From positions 1-9,743 of the forward strand of contig JAQVIB010000067.1 in the NCBI GenBank assembly GCA_028695945.1: DNA of 9,743 bases. Direction: 5' to 3'. Below the pieces are notes generated by a model, which ran no database searches, was not told the DNA's origin, and saw only the letters and a list, made by a program, of their open reading frames with translations. How positions within the stretch are numbered: the first letter of the stretch is position 1; each line of letters starts with the position of its first letter. Source of the stretch: Lachnospiraceae bacterium (lineage in GTDB: Bacteria > Bacillota > Clostridia > Lachnospirales > Anaerotignaceae). The position numbers and the translations under genes were made by a program. Positions 1 to 6,852 of this stretch are shown in pieces.

Positions 1-297
1 GGGAAAAGCCATGCACCTAAGGATGTTGCAAACTGTGTAGTACGTGAAATTGAAAAGCTTAAGAAAAACGGAATAAGCACTGAGAGTTTTAATATGGCGA
101 AGAAAAAGCATATAGGCAGGTTTATACGTGGATTTAACAGCATTGATGCCATATGCATGGCACAAACAGAACTGTCGGTAATGGACTGCGATTTATTTGA
201 CGCTTTTGATATTATTAAGCATATGGAAAAAGATTATTTAGAAGATTTACTATTGGATTTAGATAAATTAAGTGCCGTTCTTTCAGTTGTGAAATAG
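1..297 (+). CDS. M16 (insulinase/pitrilysin) family peptidase, YmfH-like, C-terminal end (partial)
   Basis: The frame is open from the first base of the window, so this is the 3' end of a larger gene and not a short gene starting at the internal ATG at 94. About 98 residues are visible. They contain an EIEKLKKNGI stretch, then GRFIRGFNSIDAI and an aspartate-rich FDAFDIIKHMEKDYLEDLL segment, ending SVVK. This pattern (a helix before a conserved Arg, then FNS, then a helix that aligns with '...ED+...L') resembles the C-terminal non-catalytic half of YmfH-type M16 zinc peptidases. The HxxEH zinc motif lies far N-terminal and is outside the window, so catalytic competence cannot be judged. The stop codon lies 33 nt before the preferred lgt start, so the two are probably co-transcribed. 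Family assignment is by pattern recognition only. Confidence 0.62.
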   Translation, partial: GKSHAPKDVANCVVREIEKLKKNGISTESFNMAKKKHIGRFIRGFNSIDAICMAQTELSVMDCDLFDAFDIIKHMEKDYLEDLLLDLDKLSAVLSVVK

Positions 298-317
298 AGA
301 ATGAGACGGCTCTATAC

Positions 318-324
318 GGGGGGA
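318..324 (+). promoter_or_regulatory. Ribosome binding site that sets the lgt start at 331
   Basis: A run of six G followed by A sits 6-7 nt before the ATG at 331. The in-frame ATG at 301 has no purine-rich site at a proper distance, because it lies just 3 nt after the preceding gene's stop. This site therefore favours 331 as the true start. Confidence 0.7.
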
Positions 325-330
325 ATTTTA

Positions 331-1194
331 ATGACACCAGAGGTATGGTTTCCAAACCTAGGCATAAAGATTGGGCATTTAAGCCGTGTGGCTTTAAGCA
401 TATTTGGTTTTGATGTTTATTGGTATGGAGTGATAATTGGAAGCGGAATAATGCTGGCTGTATTATTAATAATGCACGAGGCAAAAAGGACAGGTCAAAA
501 TCCAGATGAGTATTTGGACTTTGAAATTTATACTATTATTATAAGCATTATTGGTGCAAGGCTTTATTACGTAATTTTTACGTGGGATGATTATAAGAAT
601 AATCTCATTAAAATATTTGCATTGCGTGAGGGTGGATTAGCAATTTACGGTGCAGTCCTTACGGGTATTGTTTGTGGAATTGTTTATTCCAGAAAGAAGA
701 AAAAAGATTTCTGGCTGATGGCGGATACCATATTACCAAGTGTTTTGTTAGGGCAGTTATTGGGAAGATGGGGTAATTTTTTTAATAGGGAAGCTTTTGG
801 CGGATATACAGATGGATTGTTCGCCATGAGATATTTAAAGGAACAGGTTGCTGAGTCTAATATATCGGCAGATATAATGAGAAACGTTATTAATGTAAAT
901 GGTATGGAGTATATTCAGGTACATCCAACTTTTTTGTATGAAAGTTTATGGAATTTAGCATTGCTCATTATTCTTATTTTGTTAAGAAAATATAAAAAGA
1001 GTTTTAACGGGCAAATTGGTGCGTTATATGTTATTGGTTATGGAATTGGGCGATTTTGGATTGAGGGACTGCGAACTGACCAGCTTGTTGTTGGAAGTAC
1101 AGGAATTGCCGCGAGCCAATTGGTTTCAGTAATGCTTGTTATTACAGGGATTGCTATTTATTTTTTCAAAATGAAAAATAAGAAAGTGATGTAG
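331..1194 (+). CDS. lgt: Phosphatidylglycerol--prolipoprotein diacylglyceryl transferase
   Basis: Lgt transfers the diacylglyceryl group of phosphatidylglycerol to the lipobox cysteine of prolipoproteins in the cytoplasmic membrane, the first step of lipoprotein maturation. The 287-residue protein has the usual family length and about seven hydrophobic segments. The Lgt signature GRWGNFFNREAFGG is at residues 145-158, with R146, N149 and N152. YWYG is at 30-33, HPTFLYES at 198-205, and the C-terminal GRFWIEGLRTD at 240-250 carries the conserved Arg/Glu. In REGGLAIYG (99-107) a Tyr (Y106) stands where E. coli Lgt has His103. The start at 331 is chosen over 301 because of the G-rich ribosome binding site; the extra ten residues (MRRLYTGGIL) do not fit the family N terminus. 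It follows the M16 peptidase closely and ends at a bidirectional terminator. Confidence 0.96.
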   Translation: MTPEVWFPNLGIKIGHLSRVALSIFGFDVYWYGVIIGSGIMLAVLLIMHEAKRTGQNPDEYLDFEIYTIIISIIGARLYYVIFTWDDYKNNLIKIFALREGGLAIYGAVLTGIVCGIVYSRKKKKDFWLMADTILPSVLLGQLLGRWGNFFNREAFGGYTDGLFAMRYLKEQVAESNISADIMRNVINVNGMEYIQVHPTFLYESLWNLALLIILILLRKYKKSFNGQIGALYVIGYGIGRFWIEGLRTDQLVVGSTGIAASQLVSVMLVITGIAIYFFKMKNKKVM

Positions 1195-1240
1195 GATTTT
1201 TTCTTGGATTTCTTTAAAGTGATAATCTGAAGCATAATAA

Positions 1241-1290
1241 AATCGGCAAGAAAACTTATTTAATAGTAGGTTTTCTTGCCGATTATTTTT
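1241..1290. terminator. Bidirectional Rho-independent terminator between lgt and rsmA
   Basis: A perfect 15-bp inverted repeat (arms 1241-1255 and 1270-1284, 14-nt loop) has an AT-rich tail on both sides. On the plus strand it is followed by ATTTTT. On the minus strand it is followed by TTTATTAT. It sits between the convergent lgt and rsmA stop codons and only 10 nt from the rsmA stop, so it should end both transcripts. Confidence 0.9.
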
Positions 1291-1294
1291 GGAT

Positions 1295-2170
1295 TTATTT
1301 TTTGGAGCGTTTGTATAACTCGTCAGACAAAAGTGCAAATTGTTGTATTGTAAGAGCTTCGCCACGAATTTTCTCATTTACCCCTATGGAGGTTATTGCT
1401 TCTGTTATTTCTTCCTTGCTAAGATTAAGCTTACCAAGGTTATAAAGGGTGTTCATAAGGGTTTTTCGTCGTTGACCAAAAGCACACTTTACAATATGAA
1501 ACATAAAATCTTGGTCTAGTGTTTCTACTTTTTTCTTTTCCAACAGATTAAGGGTTATAACTGCACTATCCACATTTGGTCGTGGCATAAAGCAGTTTGG
1601 TGGAACAATAAAATCTGTTTTGGCATCTGAATAAAATTGAACGGCAACTGAAAGTGCACCATAATCCTTCGTTCCGGCTGTAGCCTGCATACGGGTGGCA
1701 ACTTCACGCTGTACCATTACAGTTATGCTTTCAACATTTACCTTTTTTTCTAAAAGCTCCATAATAATTGGGGTTGTAATGTAATAAGGTAAATTAGCAA
1801 CAACCTTTATTGGCTTGCCATTATTTTTTTCTGCAACAAGGGCATTTATATCTAATTTTAATATATCTTCATTTACTATTTCTAAATTATCATAAACTCC
1901 AACAGTTTCTTTTAGGATAGGTATAAGATTGGTGTCTATTTCAACTGCAACTACTTTGCCAGCATTTTCTGCAAGGTATTGCGTAAGACTTCCAATACCA
2001 GGGCCTATTTCTAAAACAAAATCATCTTTGGTTATATTTGCAGCAGCAATAATATTATCAAGTACATTAGAGTCTATAAGAAAATTCTGACCAAAGTTCT
2101 TTTTAAAGTAAAAATTATTTTTTTCTATAATTTCTTTTGTTTTTAGTGGTGAAGAAATGCGTTCTATCAT
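1295..2170 (-). CDS. rsmA: 16S rRNA (adenine(1518)-N6/adenine(1519)-N6)-dimethyltransferase
   Basis: RsmA (KsgA) dimethylates two adjacent adenines in helix 45 of 16S rRNA using S-adenosylmethionine, a late step of 30S assembly. The 291-residue protein has the full-length bacterial form. KNFGQNFLID is at 24-33, SAM motif I EIGPGIG at 54-60, acidic motif II around E77, ED at 101-102, and catalytic motif IV NLPYY at 126-130. FMPRPNVDSAV is at 194-204, FGQRRKTL at 231-238, and a C-terminal RGEALT segment follows. The ATG at 2170 lies 7 nt after the stop of the upstream membrane-protein gene. Its purine-rich binding site (AATAGGATGA) overlaps the end of that gene, which suggests translational coupling. 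It is the second gene of a minus-strand operon. Confidence 0.97.
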   Translation of the reverse strand: MIERISSPLKTKEIIEKNNFYFKKNFGQNFLIDSNVLDNIIAAANITKDDFVLEIGPGIGSLTQYLAENAGKVVAVEIDTNLIPILKETVGVYDNLEIVNEDILKLDINALVAEKNNGKPIKVVANLPYYITTPIIMELLEKKVNVESITVMVQREVATRMQATAGTKDYGALSVAVQFYSDAKTDFIVPPNCFMPRPNVDSAVITLNLLEKKKVETLDQDFMFHIVKCAFGQRRKTLMNTLYNLGKLNLSKEEITEAITSIGVNEKIRGEALTIQQFALLSDELYKRSKK

Positions 2171-2177
2171 AAGTTTA

Positions 2178-2681
2178 TCATCCTATTCCTATTGCGTTTA
2201 AAAGTCCGAAAGACAGCGTTGAAACGATTATGCCTGCAATTAGCACACCAAGAACAATTACTGGAAAAGCCTTTATTTTATCAAGCTTTAAAAGTGATGC
2301 AATGAGTGCACCTGTCCAAGCACCTGTACCTGGAAGTGGTATACCAACAAAAAGGAGAAGTCCCCAGTAGCCATATTTTTGTATTTGGTCGCTTTTAGAT
2401 AAAGCCTTTGCTTCCAAACGTTCTACCAAGGCTTTAAGCGGTGTTTTTTTCAGCAGTTTGAAAATCTCTTCAATTAAGATAAGTATAAAGGGTATTGGCA
2501 AAATATTGCCTACAAATGAAATTGCAAATGCTGGCAACAGCTTCATTCCTAAAGCGTATCCAGCTATTATACCTCCTCTTAATTCCAGTATTGGCAAAAG
2601 GGATATAATAAATACGATTACCTCTTTTGAAATACTTCCACCTAAATGTTCTATGAAAAATTGAACCAATGTTTCTGCCAT
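2178..2681 (-). CDS. Small integral membrane protein, Sm_multidrug_ex (COG2426) family
   Basis: This is a 167-residue, strongly hydrophobic protein with about four to five membrane segments. The family hallmarks are clear: LPILELRGG at residues 29-37, and GIPLPGTGAWTGAL at 113-126, the glycine/proline re-entrant-like motif. The family is annotated as 'putative small multidrug export', but that function is poorly supported. The motif layout resembles DedA/SNARE-associated membrane proteins, so a lipid or ion transport role is equally possible. The start at 2681 has a GGAAGGATGG site 9 nt upstream. It is the first gene of a minus-strand operon with rsmA, driven by the consensus promoter at 2717-2746. 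Confidence 0.88.
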   Translation of the reverse strand: MAETLVQFFIEHLGGSISKEVIVFIISLLPILELRGGIIAGYALGMKLLPAFAISFVGNILPIPFILILIEEIFKLLKKTPLKALVERLEAKALSKSDQIQKYGYWGLLLFVGIPLPGTGAWTGALIASLLKLDKIKAFPVIVLGVLIAGIIVSTLSFGLLNAIGIG

Positions 2682-2716
2682 TAATATATTCCATCCTTCC
2701 TATGATTTAAACAACT

Positions 2717-2746
2717 ATTATATAAGGGTTTATGCAATTTTGTCAA
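2717..2746 (-). promoter_or_regulatory. Sigma-A-type promoter for the Sm_multidrug_ex-rsmA operon
   Basis: Read on the minus strand, TTGACA (2741-2746) and TATAAT (2717-2722) are separated by 18 bp. Both hexamers match the consensus exactly. Transcription would start near 2710, giving a leader of about 30 nt that contains the GGAAGG binding site. Confidence 0.85.
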
Positions 2747-2801
2747 TGTGCATATGGGAAAAGAACCATGCATATAATTGCAAAAAAGGGAGGTATGACC
2801 G

Positions 2802-3968
2802 ATGTATAACAGAAGATACGATAGGAAGACCATTATATTAAAGCAGGAAACAGACAGCTTTTCTAAAAGCACAGGGCAGACGGCTGTTGCGGCAATAGAG
2901 ATTAAAAATGGCAAAGGACGAATTACTTTGCAGGGAAAAGCAGAGGAAGGACAACATATTTACCTTATTGGTGCAGATAGAGGTTCAAATATATGTGCCG
3001 ATTTAGGACAGGTGGGCAAGACGGATTTTAACCCTGAAAATGTTGCAGACAGTGCCAGGTCAATAGAAAATTTTGACATTGTTGTTTTAGGAAGCCGAGA
3101 AGTTAGTGGGAATTTTGGATGGAGTGTATATGTTGGATTTTTAAATGGAAGGCGTGAATGGCGTAAAAATATTGAAACGATGAAAAATGCTGATGGCAAG
3201 GTTCAGAAAGTGGAAGTAGTTCAAAAACCACAGCCAAAAGAAGAATTGTTGACAAATGCACAAGAAATACAGCCAAAAGAAGAAAAAATACAGGAAGTTG
3301 TGGAAATTAGTGAAAGTGAGCCACTAACAGAAGGAGAGGGCTTTACACAAACACAACAGTTAGCTATTGAACCTGATGGTGAGGAAGAAATTACCACGGA
3401 AGAGGTTAATCCTTTGGCTGCAAAAATATTGGAAATCACAACAAATCCATCTGATGAGCAACAAGGAGATATACACGATACATTTAAACGCATTGTGCAA
3501 AGCTTTAACCGAGAGATGAGAAATTTGGAAGATATAGGGGTTTTGTCACTTTCAGAAATAATGTCAATACAAGGAGATTCCGGAGTAGAAGATACAAAAG
3601 AAATTGAAAAAGCATCTAGAAAAATTGAAACGGAACAGGACTACATATTTGAGCATAATGAAGAAATGAAGCCATTTAATAATGAAGAATGTAAATGGGT
3701 AAGAATTTGCCCGGAGGAAATTTGGGCATTAGGTCTTAAAGACAACAAGGTCAATGCTAGCAGTTTTGTTCTGTATGCAGACAAAAAATACAAGCACCTT
3801 CTACTTGGAAGAAGAGAGAGCGGAATGTTAATTCTTGGTGTTCCTGACTGTTATAAATCATCAGAAAGACGTAAGGCACTTTCCATGGGATTTGTAGACT
3901 TTTTTGGCATTGGGGATGAAAGATTGGAAGAAGGAAAATATGGATATTGGATAAAGAATTTACGGTAA
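2802..3968 (+). CDS. Conserved clostridial-type hypothetical protein with two domains and an acidic linker
   Basis: Function not recognised. The 388 residues fall into three parts. Residues 1-125 look like a compact beta-rich domain: alternating hydrophobics, IEIKNGKGRITLQG at 32-45, FDIVVLG at 91-97, and YVGFLNGRREW at 110-120. Residues 130-290 are low-complexity and Glu/Gln-rich, with QPKEE twice (144-148 and 157-161), probably an extended linker. Residues 295-388 form a second domain with SSFVLYADKKYKHLLLGRR (320-338), a LGVPDCY core and a C-terminal GYW. I recall this end-domain architecture in hypothetical proteins of Lachnospiraceae and relatives, possibly of the DUF6128 kind, but cannot confirm it. 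There is no signal peptide or membrane segment, so it is likely cytoplasmic. The start is supported by AGGGAGGT at 2787-2794, 7 nt upstream. It is transcribed divergently from the rsmA operon. Confidence 0.75.
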   Translation: MYNRRYDRKTIILKQETDSFSKSTGQTAVAAIEIKNGKGRITLQGKAEEGQHIYLIGADRGSNICADLGQVGKTDFNPENVADSARSIENFDIVVLGSREVSGNFGWSVYVGFLNGRREWRKNIETMKNADGKVQKVEVVQKPQPKEELLTNAQEIQPKEEKIQEVVEISESEPLTEGEGFTQTQQLAIEPDGEEEITTEEVNPLAAKILEITTNPSDEQQGDIHDTFKRIVQSFNREMRNLEDIGVLSLSEIMSIQGDSGVEDTKEIEKASRKIETEQDYIFEHNEEMKPFNNEECKWVRICPEEIWALGLKDNKVNASSFVLYADKKYKHLLLGRRESGMLILGVPDCYKSSERRKALSMGFVDFFGIGDERLEEGKYGYWIKNLR

Positions 3969-4004
3969 ATAAAACATATTAGATAAAATTTAGCTTAACA
4001 TATC

Positions 4005-4033
4005 TTGTATAAATTCTATTTAGGTAGTATTAT
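4005..4033 (+). promoter_or_regulatory. Possible promoter for trmB
   Basis: TTGTAT (4005-4010) and TATTAT (4028-4033) are 17 bp apart in the 121-nt gap before trmB. The -10 matches five of six consensus bases, but the -35 only three. No clear terminator separates the upstream gene, so read-through is also possible. Confidence 0.4.
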
Positions 4034-4089
4034 ATTGAATTGATAAGCAATTAGATGAACTAAAGATATTAGTAAAAGGGAGAAAATTT

Positions 4090-4731
4090 ATGAGAGTAAG
4101 AAAAAAAACTTGGGCGCCTGAGGTGCTTGAAACAAACAAACACCTTATACATCAGCCAGAAAACTTCAAGGGAAAATGGAATGAGCTTTTTGGCAATGAC
4201 AACCCTGTTTTTGTTGAAATAGGATGTGGAAAGGGTCGTTTTATTTCACAAAACGCACTAGCATACCCTGATATAAATTTTGTAGGTGTGGAAAGAGAAA
4301 CAACAGTAATTGCAACGGCAGCAAGAAGGCTTACCGATGAGCAAAAAAATGTTTTTCTTATACCGGGTGATGTTGAGAATCTTGGAAACTTCTTTGAGGT
4401 TGGTGAAATTAAGAGGCTTTATATTAATTTTTGTGACCCATGGCCTAAGAAAAAGTGGGCGAAAAGAAGACTTACTTACAGAACATTTCTTGAGAGATAC
4501 AAGGAGATATTTGGGGAAAGTGCCGAGATTTTCTTTAAAACAGACAACAGAGGTTTGTTTGAGTTTTCACTAAATGAATTTTGCGGAAACGATTGGAAAT
4601 TATCAAACATTAGCTTAGACCTTCATGCAAGCGATTATGAAGGTAATATTATGACAGAGTATGAAGAAAAATTTTCCAGCATGGGTATGCCTATTTACAG
4701 ACTTGAAGCTAGATGGGAAAAGCAAAAATAA
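4090..4731 (+). CDS. trmB: tRNA (guanine(46)-N7)-methyltransferase
   Basis: TrmB methylates N7 of G46 in the variable loop of tRNA using S-adenosylmethionine. At 213 residues it has the normal length for the bacterial enzyme. SAM motif I EIGCGKGRF is at 43-51 and an acidic D94 follows GxGD-type context. The family signature NFCDPWPKKKWAKRRL is at 113-128, TDNRGLFEFS at 151-160, and the C-terminal TEYEEKFSSMGMPIYRLEA, which closes the active site, is at 189-207. The start has AAGGGAG at 4076-4082, 7 nt upstream. It is followed by a bidirectional terminator and converges with the CPBP protease gene. Confidence 0.97.
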   Translation: MRVRKKTWAPEVLETNKHLIHQPENFKGKWNELFGNDNPVFVEIGCGKGRFISQNALAYPDINFVGVERETTVIATAARRLTDEQKNVFLIPGDVENLGNFFEVGEIKRLYINFCDPWPKKKWAKRRLTYRTFLERYKEIFGESAEIFFKTDNRGLFEFSLNEFCGNDWKLSNISLDLHASDYEGNIMTEYEEKFSSMGMPIYRLEARWEKQK

Positions 4732-4744
4732 AAAGAAAAGAAAG

Positions 4745-4797
4745 AACCTTGGACTACACCCGGTTATTTAGGGTTATATATGCCAAGGTTTTTTGTT
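4745..4797. terminator. Bidirectional Rho-independent terminator between trmB and the CPBP protease gene
   Basis: AACCTTGG (4745-4752) pairs with CCAAGGTT (4783-4790). Inside it a short ACCC/GGGT helix can extend the stem. The plus strand continues with a TTTTTTGTTTT tract. Read on the minus strand, the hairpin is followed by TTCTTTCTTTTCTTTTT. It closes both convergent genes. Confidence 0.88.
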
Positions 4798-5700
4798 TTA
4801 TATAGAAATATAGAGAATATAGATAAAAACTACAAAAGTTATTACAAGTGGTGCATTTATAATTTTTTCATTATTTCCTAAGTCGGTAAAATCTAAAGCT
4901 ACCTCAGTTTCCAAAAGCAGATGTTTATCGTTATATCGATGAAAGATATAGAATACAAGTATAAGCAATGGCAGTGTAAAAAGGGCAGACTGCATTGCCG
5001 CAATTAAAGTATCTGGCGTTACTTGAGTTTGCATATCTGCTAAAGCATTTTTATTTGAATTATAAATGTAATATGCTAGCAAACTTTGAGAGCAGTTTAT
5101 TGTGAAATGAGAAATAATTGAGGCAAAAATAGAACCTGTTTTATAAACCAAGTAGCAAAAAACTATTCCCATAAAAAATGCGTAAAAGAATTGCTGGCCA
5201 TCCATATGTGCCATTCCAAAAATAAAACCACAGGCTATAGATGCTTTAAAAAAGCTTACATTGCGATAGTTTGAAAAAACAATGCCCCTAAAAAATAATT
5301 CTTCACAAATGGCAGGAACAATTGCTATTGAAAGTATAACAAACCAAAGTGGATATGTTGCGTAAATTTCAAAAACATCTGAAACATTATTTGGGAAAAC
5401 AATTGCGGATAGGGTTGATATAAGCATCAGCAAAGGTTGTATTACTATTGAAATAAGCACAACAAGAAATACATTTATTGGGTACAATTTTTTTATTGAA
5501 AACGTATCTGCTACAGATGATTTTGAGGTAAAAAAATATGCAGAAATAGGCAAAAAGTATATTACAATTGAAATAAAAATGCTAACAATGAATGGTGAGA
5601 TTGGTAGCTGAGTTACAAATGTTGACAAGAAAAATTTATAAAAAATCATTAGCAGTATTAATATAAGGGCAAAAAGGTTGCCAGTAAAAGTCTTTTTCAT
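4798..5700 (-). CDS. CPBP family intramembrane glutamic endopeptidase
   Basis: This is a polytopic membrane protein of 300 residues with about eight hydrophobic segments. All three conserved motifs of the CPBP (CaaX protease/bacteriocin-processing, formerly Abi; Rce1-like) family are present: EELFFRG with E133, E134 and R138; FxxxH with F161 and H165; and HFTIN with H198 and N202. The predicted active-site residues are therefore intact. Known family members process prenylated proteins, bacteriocin precursors or confer bacteriocin self-immunity. No bacteriocin-like small gene is visible next to it, so the substrate is unknown. The start has a good AGGAG site at 5706-5710. The gene stands alone, between a terminator and a divergent promoter region with an inverted repeat at 5721-5748. 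Confidence 0.92.
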   Translation of the reverse strand: MKKTFTGNLFALILILLMIFYKFFLSTFVTQLPISPFIVSIFISIVIYFLPISAYFFTSKSSVADTFSIKKLYPINVFLVVLISIVIQPLLMLISTLSAIVFPNNVSDVFEIYATYPLWFVILSIAIVPAICEELFFRGIVFSNYRNVSFFKASIACGFIFGMAHMDGQQFFYAFFMGIVFCYLVYKTGSIFASIISHFTINCSQSLLAYYIYNSNKNALADMQTQVTPDTLIAAMQSALFTLPLLILVFYIFHRYNDKHLLLETEVALDFTDLGNNEKIINAPLVITFVVFIYILYISI

Positions 5701-5720
5701 TTTTTTCTCCTAATAGTGAT

Positions 5721-5748
5721 GTATTATGATGTTATGAACTCATAATAC
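5721..5748. promoter_or_regulatory. Inverted repeat upstream of the CPBP protease gene, possible operator
   Basis: GTATTATGA (5721-5729) and TCATAATAC (5740-5748) form a perfect 9-bp inverted repeat with a 10-nt spacer. The spacer contains another TTATGA, so the half-site TTATGA appears twice directly and once inverted. It lies 21-48 nt before the start codon and overlaps a possible minus-strand -10 (TATTAT, 5742-5747), which would suit a repressor site. It could also simply be an AU-rich leader hairpin. Confidence 0.45.
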
Positions 5749-5794
5749 TATCTATTGAATAAAAATTCCACATTAATTTTTAAGAAAACCGTAA

Positions 5795-5823
5795 TTGACG
5801 GTAAAAGTTTTTGTTTCTATAAT
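5795..5823 (+). promoter_or_regulatory. Sigma-A-type promoter for the MoxR-DUF58 operon
   Basis: TTGACG (5795-5800) and TATAAT (5818-5823) have the ideal 17-bp spacing, 11 of 12 consensus bases. Transcription would start near 5830, about 40 nt before the MoxR start codon. Confidence 0.85.
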
Positions 5824-5871
5824 ATAAACAGATATAAATTAGTATAAAAGCGTGCAGAAGGCGGTGCAAAA

Positions 5872-6852
5872 ATGGAAATTAATCAACAGGATATAATTGG
5901 ATTTAGCGAGGATTTTAAAGCTATAGAGGAAGAAATAGGCAAGGCGATAATTGGTCAAAAAAGTGTTGTTAGAAACGTGCTTTGTGCAATGATTGCAGGA
6001 GGGAATGTTTTACTTGAGGGTCAGCCAGGTCTTGGTAAAACACAACTTGTTAAAACAATAGGACGTGTGTTGGACATGGATTTTTCAAGAATTCAGTTTA
6101 CACCAGACCTTATGCCAGCAGATGTTACGGGAACAAATGTTGTGGTTAAAGACGAAAATGGTAATAGCTTTCAGTTTCAGAAGGGACCCGTATTTGCCAA
6201 TATTGTTCTAGCAGACGAAATAAACAGAGCAACACCTAAAACCCAAAGTTCCCTGCTGGAAGCTATGCAAGAAAGAACTGTTACGTCCGGAACAGACACA
6301 TTTCATCTGCCAAAGCCTTTTTTTGTGCTGGCTACCCAGAATCCAATTGAACAAGAGGGAACTTATCCATTGCCTGAGGCACAGATGGATAGATTTTTGT
6401 TCAAGCTTGATGTGGATTTTCCTACCAGAGAGGAATTATTTGACATTGTTTTGCTTACAACGGGTACAGAAGTGAAAGAAGTAAAAAAAGTTTTTGGACA
6501 GGACAAAATTATAAAAATGGGAGAAGTGGCACGGGAAGTACCTTTAGCTAAAGCTGTTGGAGAATATGTGATGGACCTTATTATTAAAACTCATCCCGAA
6601 AGCGACGTGGCACCAGACTATATTAAAAAATATGTTCGTTTTGGTGCAAGCCCTCGTGGGGCACAGGCAATAGTTTCCACATCAAAAATATATGCATTGT
6701 TAAATGAAAGATACAATGTTTCCTTTGATGATGTTAAAGCGGTGGCGTTAAATGCCCTTAGGCATAGAATGTTTCTTAACTTTGAAGCCATTACTGATGG
6801 CATTACAGCCGATATGCTTATAGAAAAGTTACTGAAAGAGGAATTAAAATGA
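5872..6852 (+). CDS. MoxR-family AAA+ ATPase
   Basis: MoxR ATPases are hexameric AAA+ chaperones that mature or activate partner proteins carrying von Willebrand factor A folds. The 326-residue protein is full length. Walker A GQPGLGKT is at 50-57 and Walker B IVLADEINRA at 111-120 (D115, E116). Sensor 1 N157 is in ATQNPIEQEGTYPLPEAQ, the arginine finger R174 in QMDRF, and sensor 2 in GASPRG (258-263). A C-terminal lid follows. All catalytic residues are present. A moderate AGAAGG site precedes the ATG. Its stop overlaps the DUF58 start (ATGA at 6849-6852), so the two are translationally coupled, and the DUF58 protein is the likely partner. Confidence 0.95.
   Translation: MEINQQDIIGFSEDFKAIEEEIGKAIIGQKSVVRNVLCAMIAGGNVLLEGQPGLGKTQLVKTIGRVLDMDFSRIQFTPDLMPADVTGTNVVVKDENGNSFQFQKGPVFANIVLADEINRATPKTQSSLLEAMQERTVTSGTDTFHLPKPFFVLATQNPIEQEGTYPLPEAQMDRFLFKLDVDFPTREELFDIVLLTTGTEVKEVKKVFGQDKIIKMGEVAREVPLAKAVGEYVMDLIIKTHPESDVAPDYIKKYVRFGASPRGAQAIVSTSKIYALLNERYNVSFDDVKAVALNALRHRMFLNFEAITDGITADMLIEKLLKEELK

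Noticed and set aside
94..297. A 67-residue gene starting at the ATG at 94
   Set aside because: The same frame is open to the first base of the window and the upstream codons continue an M16-like helix; there is no ribosome binding site before 94. It is the end of a longer gene.
2773..2778. TATAAT as a plus-strand -10 for the hypothetical gene at 2802
   Set aside because: No -35 at a proper distance, and transcription would start almost on top of the ribosome binding site. The promoter of this gene remains unassigned.
3221..3493. Minus-strand open frame opposite the acidic linker of the 388-residue protein
   Set aside because: Its Ser/Cys/Phe-rich product is the antisense image of Glu/Gln-rich codons, with no start signals.
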